Shown one piece after another: positions 23,278-31,155 of a stretch of DNA of 64,000 nt; the first letter of the stretch is position 1; every line of letters starts with the position of its first letter. The notes beneath the pieces were generated by a model. It was not told the origin of the DNA. It made no database searches and saw only the letters and a program-made list of their open reading frames with translations. This stretch comes from Brevibacterium marinum (GTDB taxonomy: Bacteria > Actinomycetota > Actinomycetes > Actinomycetales > Brevibacteriaceae), in assembly GCF_011927955.1 (NCBI RefSeq), contig NZ_JAATJN010000001.1, positions 1,302,001 to 1,366,000 of the forward strand. The letters are read 5' to 3'. Both the position numbers and the translations under genes were made by a program.

Positions 23278-24216
23278 TCACTGCTCGAGTTCGGGGCGAT
23301 CGCCGTCGACACCACCGTCGGCCGAAGCCTCCGTGCTCGAGGAGCTGGATTCGGACGCCTTGTCGATGACATCTGATTCGATCGCCCTGTTCTTCCTGAC
23401 CTTGTCACGGAGTGCGGCGACGTTCTTCAGCCCTGCCAGCAGCTTTCTGTCCTTCTTCGGAGCGACGTACTCGGGATCGGTCTCGAGGGGGAAGATCGTC
23501 GGTGTCGCGCCGAAGGCCTCCTCCGCTTCCTTGGTCACCTTGCGTGACATCTGTGAGTTGACGACACCTCCGATGACCGCGCCGATGCCGAAGGGCAGCA
23601 GGCGTCCGACCAGCGATCCTCCGGCCCGGGCGGCGAACTTGCGGATGAAGGTCTTCCGCAGCTTGCGCAGGAGCAGGTCGACGACGGGAGCGGGCAGCTG
23701 TCTGGTCACGGTCGAACCCCAGTTGGCGAACAGGGTCTCCGTGCCGCCGGACTGCTTGCCGAACCTCTGGACCAGATTCTTCCCGTCCTTGCCGAGCATG
23801 AGTCCCAGCACCAGCGCATTCGCACGTTTGGCGTCCTGGACGGGAAGTCCGTGGATCTCCGAGATCGCCTGGGCGAACAGCGCCGTGCCCTCGAGGAACC
23901 CTGCGGTCTCGGCGGTGGCCACGCCGAGTGCGGCGGTCGTTCCCAGGCCGGGGACCGCAGCGGTGGCTCCGACGGCGGCACCTCCCGAGGTGGTCAGGGC
24001 GAGGTAGTGCCGACGGATGATCTTGATGAGCTCCTCCGGAGTCGCCTCCGGGTTCCTGCGGCGCAGGCTGCGCACATAGGCAAGGGCAACCGGACGCTGC
24101 ACGGACAGAAGCGTCGACAGCATCGACTGGGCGCGGGGATTGAGGGTTCCGTCCTCATTGACAGCGAACTTCGCCGCCTTGTCCAACCCCTTCTTCGCCA
24201 CTGATGATTTTGCCAC
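23278..24216 (-). CDS. EcsC-family protein
   Basis: A 312-residue protein resembling the EcsC family. It has an alanine/glycine-rich amphipathic core (GGAAVGATAAVPGLGTTAAL, ATAETAGFLEGTALFAQAIS) and LPFGIGAVIGGVVNSQMSRK in the C-terminal half, typical of these membrane-associated proteins of unknown role. The last 40 or so residues are Ser/Glu-rich and disordered. GTG at 24216 is preferred, with GGAGGA 6 bases upstream. It stands alone, beside the tRNA-Lys gene and divergent from the following plus-strand gene. Confidence 0.78.
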   Translation of the reverse strand: MAKSSVAKKGLDKAAKFAVNEDGTLNPRAQSMLSTLLSVQRPVALAYVRSLRRRNPEATPEELIKIIRRHYLALTTSGGAAVGATAAVPGLGTTAALGVATAETAGFLEGTALFAQAISEIHGLPVQDAKRANALVLGLMLGKDGKNLVQRFGKQSGGTETLFANWGSTVTRQLPAPVVDLLLRKLRKTFIRKFAARAGGSLVGRLLPFGIGAVIGGVVNSQMSRKVTKEAEEAFGATPTIFPLETDPEYVAPKKDRKLLAGLKNVAALRDKVRKNRAIESDVIDKASESSSSSTEASADGGVDGDRPELEQ

Positions 24217-24403
24217 GGGAGTTCCTCCTCGGTGTCTGCGCTCGTCACCCACTTCTCGCAGGTACGGATCTGTCACCAGTTTAGTAGTGGCCATTGTGAA
24301 CCCGACGAATGAACCCTGACCGCGAGTCGACAGTCCGCCCGTGGTGTCGACGGCCCGGTCCTGGTGGATGCCCTTCAGGTTGGGGGACTAGACTGCCCTG
24401 ACG

Positions 24404-24991
24404 ATGACACAGCCACGATTCCACCGCCCGGTTCCCCTGGCCGATCTCGATTCCTTCAGCGATTCGAGTGACCCGGTGGCCAGATCAGAGACCTCCCACG
24501 CGACCGCCGCACTTCTCCTCGGAGATGCGCAGGGCAGGCGCGACGAGGATGCGACGAAGCGCTTTGTGGAACTCGCCGACGACATCGGCCTCGAAGTCAT
24601 CGCCGAAATGTGGTCCGCGGCTCCTGCGGTCTCAGCGCCGGGAGCACTCTGGCGCCTGTACGCGCTGCGCGAATGGATCCATACGGCCCCGCGTGAGCTC
24701 GCGGAGATGTTCGCCGACGGGCAGCGCAGCATGGCCGGAGGCCTCGGACTCGACGAGATCCTCGCCGGTGTCGAGCTTCCCGCAGGCCCCGACGAGGTGG
24801 CCCGCGCCATCGATGAGATCCTGGCCGGTGCCTTCCGCGGGGATGTCGTCATCGCCCTCCTGCGGGCGGCGGCCTTCGTCGGCATGTGCGCCGAGGGAAC
24901 CGACAGCGCAGAGACCAGGTCTCGCCTGCGGCAGCTCGCGAAGGACCTCAAGGATGCCGCCGTCTCCCACCGCCACGGCGGGCTCGACTGA
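24404..24991 (+). CDS. Conserved actinobacterial protein, function unknown
   Basis: A 195-residue, mainly helical protein with no recognised catalytic motif or membrane segment. The central part reads LWRLYALREWIHTAPRELAE and later ALLRAAAFVGMCAEGTDSAE. Its regular composition, ATG start and codon bias show it is a real gene. I recall similar 180-200-residue proteins near phosphate genes in actinobacteria but cannot name a family. It precedes the PHO-box-like site and the DUF47/Pit pair. Confidence 0.7.
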   Translation: MTQPRFHRPVPLADLDSFSDSSDPVARSETSHATAALLLGDAQGRRDEDATKRFVELADDIGLEVIAEMWSAAPAVSAPGALWRLYALREWIHTAPRELAEMFADGQRSMAGGLGLDEILAGVELPAGPDEVARAIDEILAGAFRGDVVIALLRAAAFVGMCAEGTDSAETRSRLRQLAKDLKDAAVSHRHGGLD

Positions 24992-25041
24992 GTCCCTGGC
25001 CGACGGTTCGCTGAAGTGTTCCACGTCGGTGACTGTGAGAT

Positions 25042-25063
25042 TTTCAACTGACGTTCACCCGCC
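25042..25063 (+). promoter_or_regulatory. PHO-box-like direct repeat before Pit operon
   Basis: Two adjacent 11-bp units, TTTCAACTGAC and GTTCACCCGCC. The second matches the Streptomyces PhoP direct-repeat consensus GKTCAYYYRSG at 10 of 11 positions and the first at 7. It lies about 210 bp before the DUF47 start. This suggests phosphate-dependent control through a PhoP-type regulator. Confidence 0.5.
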
Positions 25064-25119
25064 TCGGCGGTGGACTCATGAGCGTGAGCGAGTATCGTGG
25101 TGTGTGGCCCTCGTGGCCA

Positions 25120-25208
25120 CCGGACGCTGGATCGCTGAAGCCCCGGGCTCCAAATTCAGCCGCTTCGAGCGGCCTACCGCCGAGAGGCGCTCTCGGTTCA
25201 GCGTCCGG
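25120..25208 (+). ncRNA. Branched RNA-like fold upstream of DUF47/Pit
   Basis: A perfect 10-bp helix CCGGACGCTG (25120-25129) / CAGCGTCCGG (25199-25208) encloses three hairpins: AGCC/GGCT (25139-25149), GCCGCT-tcg-AGCGGC (25159-25173) and CCGAGAG-gcg-CTCTCGG (25180-25196). The shape is a four-way junction of 89 nt, 67 nt before the DUF47 start. It could be a cis-regulatory leader, a small RNA or a processed terminator. It does not fit tRNA consensus positions, and no known riboswitch class is recognised. Confidence 0.5.
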
Positions 25209-25275
25209 CACAAATCCTTGATTCATCTATCATTGAAGCAACATGGCTCGACCGGGCCCCGGGCAGGAGGAGCGC

Positions 25276-25896
25276 ATGCGGCTCAAGCGAGTACCGCAGG
25301 ACACTGTCTTCTACGAGCGGCTGTCCGATCTGGCCGGGCAGATGCGGCAATGCAATCTGGTGCTTGCCGAACTCTCCGGGATCGAAGTCAGCGAACGACG
25401 CCAAGCCGCAGACCGCCTTCGCGAGATCGGCGACCAGGCCGACGAGGACATGGGCGCCGTGCTCCGGGCGCTGCGAGAGAACTACATCACTCCCTTCGAC
25501 CGCAATGACCTCTATCTGCTCGGTCATCACATGCGCGACATCTGCCACCTGTTGCACGGAGCGGGCTTCGTCCTCGCCTCGGAGGCCTTCGACGAACTGC
25601 CTTCGGGTGTCCTGGAGACTCTCGCGGTCCTGTCCAACCAGACGGACCACACTTCGCGGATGATCACCCGGCTTCCCAGCAAGCTCGATCAGTGGGACTA
25701 TGTCGACGCGATCAACCGACTGACCTACCAGGTCGAAGCATTGCAGTGGCGGATGTCCGACGCCGTGCCGAACTCGAAGCGGGGTCTGACGTACATGGCC
25801 GCAGTCTCCCAACTGGGACAGGCATTCGTGCGCGCCGCCTACGGCTTCACCGAACTGGGCAAGGTCGTCGCAGCCATCGCGATCAAGGAGTCGTAG
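25276..25896 (+). CDS. DUF47/PhoU-like Pit accessory protein
   Basis: A 206-residue all-helical protein of the DUF47 (PhoU-related) family, which accompanies and probably controls Pit phosphate transporters. Typical features are the acidic helix REIGDQADEDMGAVLRALRE, the family's ITPFDRNDLYLLGHHMRDIC segment with metal-binding acidic/His residues, and a regular three-helix-bundle pattern in each half. AGGAGG precedes ATG 25276; an earlier ATG at 25243 is less likely. The pit gene starts 3 bp after the stop, so both are co-transcribed. Confidence 0.88.
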   Translation: MRLKRVPQDTVFYERLSDLAGQMRQCNLVLAELSGIEVSERRQAADRLREIGDQADEDMGAVLRALRENYITPFDRNDLYLLGHHMRDICHLLHGAGFVLASEAFDELPSGVLETLAVLSNQTDHTSRMITRLPSKLDQWDYVDAINRLTYQVEALQWRMSDAVPNSKRGLTYMAAVSQLGQAFVRAAYGFTELGKVVAAIAIKES

Positions 25897-25899
25897 TCC

Positions 25900-26910
25900 G
25901 TGGAGCTGCTCTTGGCGGGCGTCATCGTGACTGCGGTGATCTTCGCCGGTTCGAACGGTTTCCACGACGCTGCGCTGACGATCGGCAACGCCGTCGTCGG
26001 TCGGTCCATCAATCCGCGGTGGGCACTGGGTCTGGCCGTGGTCTTCAACTTCATCGGCGCGCTGCTGGGCGAGGGCATCGCCTCCGTCGTGGCCAACCAG
26101 ATCGTCCACTTCGACGGGGACCCCGAGGTCATCCTCACCTCCCTGATCATCGCCTTCGTCGCCGCGACGACCTGGAGCCTGTTCACGTACTATCTTGCGC
26201 TGCCGGTGTCCTCGACACACTGCCTCATCGGAGGGCTGCTCGGAGCCGGCATCGTGCTGGGATTCTCGGTCAATTCCTACGAAGCCATCGATTCGGTGAT
26301 CCTGCCACTCGTGATCTCGCCGATCCTCGGGTTCGTGCTCTCCTGGGGACTCACGGCTCTGCTGTCCAAGGTCTTCGCGGCGTCACCGCCCAAGCCGCTC
26401 TTTCGCGGGGCCCGCATGGTCGACTCGGTCCTCACCGCCTCGCTGTCGCTGGTCCACGGCGTTCAGGACGCGCAGAAGATCGCGGCCCTGGTCATGGTCG
26501 GGCTCCTCGCCGTCGAAGCCAGTCCGGACACCGAGCTCTCCGTTGTCGAGATCACCTGGCCCGTGCGGCTGCTCATCGCCGCGGCGCTCGCGATCGGCAC
26601 CGGACTGAGCGGGTGGAGGGTCGTGCGCACCCTGTCCGTGCGCATGGCCAAACTCGACCCGCTGAAGTCCGCGACGGCAGATGCCACTGCCACGGTGCTC
26701 ATGTACACGGCAGCGCTCATCATGCGGGTTCCGGTGTCGCTGACCTTCATCCTCGGCTCGGCGATCCTGGGCACTCAGTACTCCGGTCGCAGAGGCCGGG
26801 CTCGCGCGCGCTTCATCGTTCCCGTCGTCGGCGTCTGGGTGCTGACGATTCCCGCGGCGGCGATCCTGGCGATCTGCATCGGCCTCGTGGTCAGAGTGCT
26901 GGTCGGGTGA
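25900..26910 (+). CDS. pit: Low-affinity inorganic phosphate transporter (Pit)
   Basis: A 336-residue membrane protein with about 10 membrane segments and the two inverted Pit half-repeats. In the first, AGSNGFHDAALTIGNAVVGR corresponds to the G.ND..NA signature, and VSSTHCLIGGLLGA is the SSTH phosphate-site motif. In the second, LVHGVQDAQKIAALVM replaces the common SHG.NDAQ. It imports metal-phosphate with protons. GTG start; coupled to the DUF47 gene. Its last 20 bp overlap the 3' end of the convergent DUF4383 gene. Confidence 0.92.
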   Translation: MELLLAGVIVTAVIFAGSNGFHDAALTIGNAVVGRSINPRWALGLAVVFNFIGALLGEGIASVVANQIVHFDGDPEVILTSLIIAFVAATTWSLFTYYLALPVSSTHCLIGGLLGAGIVLGFSVNSYEAIDSVILPLVISPILGFVLSWGLTALLSKVFAASPPKPLFRGARMVDSVLTASLSLVHGVQDAQKIAALVMVGLLAVEASPDTELSVVEITWPVRLLIAAALAIGTGLSGWRVVRTLSVRMAKLDPLKSATADATATVLMYTAALIMRVPVSLTFILGSAILGTQYSGRRGRARARFIVPVVGVWVLTIPAAAILAICIGLVVRVLVG

Positions 26911-27352
26911 CCTTCCGAACCGTGCGCCCGAACACGATTCCGGTCGTGACCATGGCTACCGCAAGGACGAAGTGCAGCCAGTTGTCAGCGGTGTTGAGCG
27001 GAACGAAGTTGCCCATCGATTCCATCGGAACGATAAGTCCGTAGATCCACAGCACCGCGTAGACGATGCCGCCGAGGATGAGATAGGTCTTGGCCAATCT
27101 GCCTGATCTGAGACCGAGAAGGCCGACGACGCCGAAGAGCAGATGGACGATGTTGTGCAGCACCGAGACTTGGAAGAGTCCCAGCAGAGCGGCTTGTGAT
27201 TGGTGCCCGGCGAACATGATCGTGTCCAGGTCCTTGGTGATGCCCGGGATGAATCCCAGGACCCCCACCAGAAGGAATACGGCTCCGAAGATGCCCGAGA
27301 CGATCTGGACGCTGCTGCGTGCGGTGTGTGCGGATGTGGTGTTTGCGGTCAT
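26891..27352 (-). CDS. DUF4383 membrane protein
   Basis: A 153-residue protein with four membrane segments. SIQVVSGIFGA-like start (VQIVSGIFGAVFLLVGVLGF), the central SVLHNIVHLLFGVVGLLGLR and the late NTADNWLHFVLAVAMVTTGI place it in DUF4383, a common actinobacterial membrane family of unknown role. The conserved HN..H.LFG and DNWLH motifs are intact. ATG 27352 has AAGGGA upstream; the frame is open further 5' but without homology. Its stop lies inside the 3' end of the convergent pit gene. Confidence 0.87.
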   Translation of the reverse strand: MTANTTSAHTARSSVQIVSGIFGAVFLLVGVLGFIPGITKDLDTIMFAGHQSQAALLGLFQVSVLHNIVHLLFGVVGLLGLRSGRLAKTYLILGGIVYAVLWIYGLIVPMESMGNFVPLNTADNWLHFVLAVAMVTTGIVFGRTVRKVTRPAL

Positions 27353-27542
27353 GGCATTCCCTTCCGAGGCCTTCGTCGTACACACCGTGATTCGGAGCCG
27401 ATTGTGCGGTGGATGGGCTCGAAGTCGAATTTCCTCTTCACCGTCGTGTGACGGGCCATCACCGTCGCCGAGGGCCGCGTCCGCCGGACTGCGCGGCAGG
27501 GTCAGACTGAGCAGTCGGCCGGAGCCGGACGGTCGCGCGTCT

Positions 27543-29390
27543 TCACAGACGTCGGTCTCGGTGCGTGATCCTCCTGTGCCGCAGCAGGGTGAGAAGGCTG
27601 TGGATGAGCGCCGGCGTCGAGGCGATGAGCAGCAGCACGCCGCCCAGCGTCGTCGTCGACAGCAGCACCGCACCGCCGATGACGAAGCCGGTGAACAGCA
27701 CGGCCGAGATCACCCCGCGGGCCAGGAGTTCGAGGCCGGCGACACGACGATCCAACTTGGGCGTGGCCACCGAGAGTTCGCCGTTCTCGAGTCTTTCGAC
27801 CAGACCGTCGAGCCGGCCCGGCAGCCCCAGGGTCAGACGCACGAAGTTGAGCGCCTCCTTCGCCGCAGTCCCGGCGACGCCGCCCCTCTCCTCCTCGATC
27901 AGTTCGCTCGCATAGGGCTCGACGACCTCCCAGATATTGAACGTGGGATTCAGCGAACTGCACAGACCCGACACCATGGACAGCGAGCGGATGATGAGGA
28001 AGAGGTTCTCCGGCAGCTGGACGGGCAGATCCCTCACCACCGATTCGAAATCCGTGGAGAAGGCTCGCAGCTCCTTCTCATCGACGTCGCGCAGCTGTGC
28101 GAATCCCATGCCGCCGAACCGTGCGAAGAGCCCCGTGAGAGAGCGTTCGAGTTCGTCCGTGTCTGCGCCGTCCAGCAGAACCCCGATGAGTTCGACGCTG
28201 GCGACGAGACGGCGGGAGTCCCGCATGGCCACGGCGATGATGAGCTCCCGCAAGCCCGTTCGCAGATTCTCCGGCACATGCCCCATCATCCCGAAGTCGA
28301 CGAAGGTCAGATGCCAGCCGACCTCCGCCGAGGCTGTTGCCGGGTGGGCTGGGGTGACGAAGATGTTGCCGGGGTGGGGATCGGCGTGGAAGAACCCGGT
28401 GCGGAAGAGTTGGTCGAACATCGTGTGCGCGAAGGTCGTTGCAACCTCGTCGGGGTCGATCCCGACTCGACGCAGAGCAGCGACGTCATTGGCCTTGATC
28501 GCCGTGACATCCTCCATGGTCAGCACCTGCGGTGTGGTCTGCTCCCAGACGATCCGCGGAGCCTGCACACGGGCCGACCCGCTCGCGGAAGGGTGTGGCG
28601 CGCTTGTCGAAGGGGCAGGTCCGGTCGCGGAAGAAGCAGGTCCAGCCGCATTCATGGAGAAGGACTCCGCGTTCGCGGCTTCATGGAGATAGTCGATCTC
28701 CTCGAGGCTGACGTCGGCGAACTCTTCGACCAGCGCGGGCATATCGACGCGGCGGGAGACGAAACGGACTCGGGAGAGCCACCCGGCGATCCGGCGCAGG
28801 GCGCGCAGATCGACCTCGACGACATCGGCGATGCCCGGACGCTGGACCTTGACGACCACCTCGGCGAATCCGAGATCTGCGGCGACCTCCGGGGCCAGGA
28901 CGGCCGAGTGCGCCTGGCCCAAGGACGCGGCGGCCAGCGGGCGAGTGTCGAAGGAGGCAAAGGCATCGGTGAGGCCCATGCCCAGCTGCGCCTCGGCGAG
29001 GGCGCGGATCTGACCGAACGGGACAGGAGAGACCTCGTCCTGCAGCCCCTCCAGCTCCTTGGTGATTTCGGGCGGCAGGACATCCATGCGAGACGAGAGG
29101 AACTGTCCGACCTTGATCATCAGCCCACCGAGCTCCACGGCCAGGGTGCGAAATCGTTTGGCGCTCGAACGCCAGCGCTCCACTCGGCCCCGTGCCGCGA
29201 ACCGACCCAGGCCGATCCGCGGCAGCGTCATCTCGAACCACCACGCCATGACCATCTGAGCCGCGGCGAAGCGGAGTATCCGACCGTAGCGAGCCCGGAG
29301 CCTTCGACTCCGATCCGTGCGACCTCGGTCGGTGGCCTCCGGCGCTGCGCGGTCCTCGGCCGACCCGACCCGCTCGGTCTCCGCCGTCAT
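27543..29390 (-). CDS. ABC1/AarF (UbiB-like) atypical kinase
   Basis: A 615-residue protein. The ABC1 signature is present: KVGQFLSSRMDVLPPEITKE, then AAASLGQAHSAVL with the Ala-rich loop, VVVKVQRPGI with the ATP-binding Lys, DPHPGNIF and TFVDFGMMG with metal-binding residues. Two C-terminal membrane helices follow (LLARGVISAVLFTGFVIGGA, LGGVLLLIASTPALIHSLLT). The family supports isoprenoid-quinone or lipid metabolism. An Ala/Ser/Pro-rich insert (NAAGPASSATGPAPSTSAPH region, about residues 246-276) interrupts the domain before VQAPRIVWEQTT and is built from short DNA repeats. The gene lies 3 bp after padR and is probably co-transcribed with it. Confidence 0.9.
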   Translation of the reverse strand: MTAETERVGSAEDRAAPEATDRGRTDRSRRLRARYGRILRFAAAQMVMAWWFEMTLPRIGLGRFAARGRVERWRSSAKRFRTLAVELGGLMIKVGQFLSSRMDVLPPEITKELEGLQDEVSPVPFGQIRALAEAQLGMGLTDAFASFDTRPLAAASLGQAHSAVLAPEVAADLGFAEVVVKVQRPGIADVVEVDLRALRRIAGWLSRVRFVSRRVDMPALVEEFADVSLEEIDYLHEAANAESFSMNAAGPASSATGPAPSTSAPHPSASGSARVQAPRIVWEQTTPQVLTMEDVTAIKANDVAALRRVGIDPDEVATTFAHTMFDQLFRTGFFHADPHPGNIFVTPAHPATASAEVGWHLTFVDFGMMGHVPENLRTGLRELIIAVAMRDSRRLVASVELIGVLLDGADTDELERSLTGLFARFGGMGFAQLRDVDEKELRAFSTDFESVVRDLPVQLPENLFLIIRSLSMVSGLCSSLNPTFNIWEVVEPYASELIEEERGGVAGTAAKEALNFVRLTLGLPGRLDGLVERLENGELSVATPKLDRRVAGLELLARGVISAVLFTGFVIGGAVLLSTTTLGGVLLLIASTPALIHSLLTLLRHRRITHRDRRL

Positions 29391-29393
29391 CCC

Positions 29394-29951
29394 TCAGTCC
29401 TCGGCGAGGATCGAATACAGCTTGCGCTTGGCTTCTTCGAGCACGGTGACCGCCTCGGCGACTCCTTCCTTGCTGCCGGTGCGCCCGACCTGGGCCGCTG
29501 CCTGCGCCAGCTCGACGCCGGCCTTGGCCAGATTCCCCGCCCTGGGGGTATCGCGTTTGTTCGCTGATTCCCACGGGGCGCTGGAGTCCGGATCGGATTC
29601 GACCTGCTCGCGTCCGAGCTCCGTGAGGGAATAGGTCTTGCGGCCGCTGGAGGGCTCCGAACTGATGAGCCCCTCATCCGTGAGCAGCTGCAGCGTCGGG
29701 TAGACCGATCCGGGGCTGGGCTTCCATCTGCCGCCGCTTCGTCCCTCGATCTCCTGGATGATCTGGTATCCGTGCATCGGTGCCTCGGCCAGCAGTGCAA
29801 GGATGCCGGTGCGGACGTCTCCACGGTTCATGCGGAAGGACTGCTTGGGGTTGAAGGAGGAACGCAGCTGCTCCATCGCCTCCCAGATGTTGGCGCCGCC
29901 CCAGTCGCCGCCTCGGCGGGGAGAGCTTCTGTGATTGAATGGCTCGTTCAT
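29394..29951 (-). CDS. PadR family transcriptional regulator
   Basis: A 185-residue protein. VRTGILALLAEAPMHGYQII, EGRSGGRWKPSPGSVYPTLQ and the wing YSLTELG are the PadR winged-helix signature (residues about 46-120). The C-terminal helices provide dimerisation. GGAGGT lies 7 bases ahead of ATG. A CGATATAT repeat operator lies about 35 bp upstream, so it probably represses itself and the AarF gene that follows. PadR proteins respond to phenolic acids or antibiotics; nothing here shows which. Confidence 0.92.
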   Translation of the reverse strand: MNEPFNHRSSPRRGGDWGGANIWEAMEQLRSSFNPKQSFRMNRGDVRTGILALLAEAPMHGYQIIQEIEGRSGGRWKPSPGSVYPTLQLLTDEGLISSEPSSGRKTYSLTELGREQVESDPDSSAPWESANKRDTPRAGNLAKAGVELAQAAAQVGRTGSKEGVAEAVTVLEEAKRKLYSILAED

Positions 29952-29984
29952 GATGACCTCCAGGTCTGGTGCGTATCGCTCTGA

Positions 29985-30004
29985 CGATATATAACGATAT
30001 ATCG
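29985..30004. promoter_or_regulatory. Probable PadR operator
   Basis: CGATATAT-aa-CGATATATCG gives two direct CGATATAT units, the second also part of a perfect 10-bp palindrome. It is AT-rich in a GC-rich background and lies just upstream of padR, where its TATATA could also serve as a -10 element. Confidence 0.65.
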
Positions 30005-30152
30005 GCGATGTGTTGCTGGGAAGGTCGTTCGGTCGATTGCGGAGGCAACTCCAAGACCGTGTTCAGGCACGAGCGACGAAGGAATCCGGGGAACCGTGCA
30101 CGTCGGCGAACGCCCCCCGCCTCGGCGCACGCCGACGTTCGGGGAACAGGCG

Positions 30153-30210
30153 ACGGTTGGCAAGTTCTGCTCGATCTGCCGACGCAAATCGAGCAGAACA
30201 TGCCAACCGT
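30153..30210. other. Long intergenic hairpin
   Basis: 23-nt arms (30153-30175 and 30188-30210) pair with a single mismatch around a 12-nt loop; the left arm reads ACGGTTGGCAAGTTCTGCTC and continues GAT. It lies about 100 bases after the pstB stop on the pst transcript. No U-tract follows on either strand, so it may be a processing or stability element or part of a dispersed repeat instead of a classical terminator. No gene is seen between 30005 and 30309. Confidence 0.6.
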
Positions 30211-30236
30211 TGAGCATTGCCGCGGCTGAATGCCTG

Positions 30237-30285
30237 CGAATCGGCTTCAGGTCACCCCACGGGGCATCCGAATCGGCTTCAGGTC
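30237..30285. repeat. 17-bp direct repeat after pstB
   Basis: CGAATCGGCTTCAGGTC occurs at 30237-30253 and exactly again at 30269-30285, a spacing of 32 bp (about three helical turns). It lies directly downstream of the pstB stop. Confidence 0.8.
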
Positions 30286-30309
30286 GCCTCGGCGACTCGG
30301 GGCCTCACA

Positions 30310-31089
30310 TCATCCGAAGCGGCCGGAGATGTAGTTCTCGGTCTCTTCCTTGTCCGGGTTGGAGAAGATGGTCGTGGTGTCGTTGAACTCGATGAGCTTG
30401 CCTGGCTTGCCGGTGCCCGCGATGTTGAAGAACGCGGTCCTGTCGGACACGCGCGCGGCTTGCTGCATATTGTGGGTGACGATGACGACCGTGTACTGGT
30501 CCTTGAGGTCGTTGATGAGGTCCTCGATGGCCAGGGTGGAGATCGGGTCGAGCGCGGAACACGGTTCGTCCATGAGCAGGACCTCGGGCTCGACCGCGAT
30601 CGCGCGGGCGATGCACAGGCGCTGCTGCTGACCGCCGGAGAGCCCCGAGCCGGGCAGGCTGAGACGGTCCTTGACCTCGTTCCAGAGGTTCGCGCCGCGC
30701 AGGGCGCGCTCGGTGAGGTCGTCGGCCTCGGACTTCGTGATGCGCTTGCTGTTCAGGCGCACGCCTGCGAGCACGTTCTCCTTGATGCTCATGGTGGGGA
30801 AGGGGTTCGCGTGCTGGAAGACCATGCCGACTTCACGGCGAACGTTGACCGGGTCGACGCCCGAGCCGTAGATGTCGTTGCCGTCGATGAGGACCTGACC
30901 CGAGACGGAGGCGCCGGGAATCACTTCGTGCATCCTGTTGAGCGTGCGCAGCACGGTTGACTTGCCGCAGCCGGAGGGGCCGATGAGGGCGGTCACCGAG
31001 CGGGGTTTGATCTGCATCTGCACACCGTCGACGGCGCGGAAGTCACCGTAGAAGATGTCGAGGTCCTTGATGTCGATCTGCTTGGACAT
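30310..31089 (-). CDS. pstB: Phosphate ABC transporter ATP-binding protein
   Basis: A 259-residue ABC ATPase energising high-affinity phosphate import. Walker [11 protein letters not shown]-loop [17 protein letters not shown], signature LSGGQQQRL, Walker B VLLMDEP and the switch His in VTHNMQQA are all intact. [15 protein letters not shown] and [11 protein letters not shown] are typical of PstB. It is the last gene of pstSCAB; the gap after pstA is 66 bp. Confidence 0.97.
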   Translation of the reverse strand: MSKQIDIKDLDIFYGDFRAVDGVQMQIKPRSVTALIGPSGCGKSTVLRTLNRMHEVIPGASVSGQVLIDGNDIYGSGVDPVNVRREVGMVFQHANPFPTMSIKENVLAGVRLNSKRITKSEADDLTERALRGANLWNEVKDRLSLPGSGLSGGQQQRLCIARAIAVEPEVLLMDEPCSALDPISTLAIEDLINDLKDQYTVVIVTHNMQQAARVSDRTAFFNIAGTGKPGKLIEFNDTTTIFSNPDKEETENYISGRFG

Positions 31090-31155
31090 GGAGTTTCCTT
31101 ATCGTTAGGAATGTCTGGAACAGGTATGGCGGCAATGCGGCCGGGAGTCAGTGCG

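Noticed and set aside
25120..25208. Extra tRNA or tRNA-Sec
   Set aside because: The closing helix is 10 bp and there is no T-loop or anticodon loop at the right places.
27090..29567. 825-codon plus-strand frame antisense to the AarF kinase gene
   Set aside because: No recognisable domain; the minus strand encodes a complete ABC1 kinase with all motifs.
30153..30210. Classical rho-independent terminator
   Set aside because: Stem is long enough but no U-tract follows on either strand.
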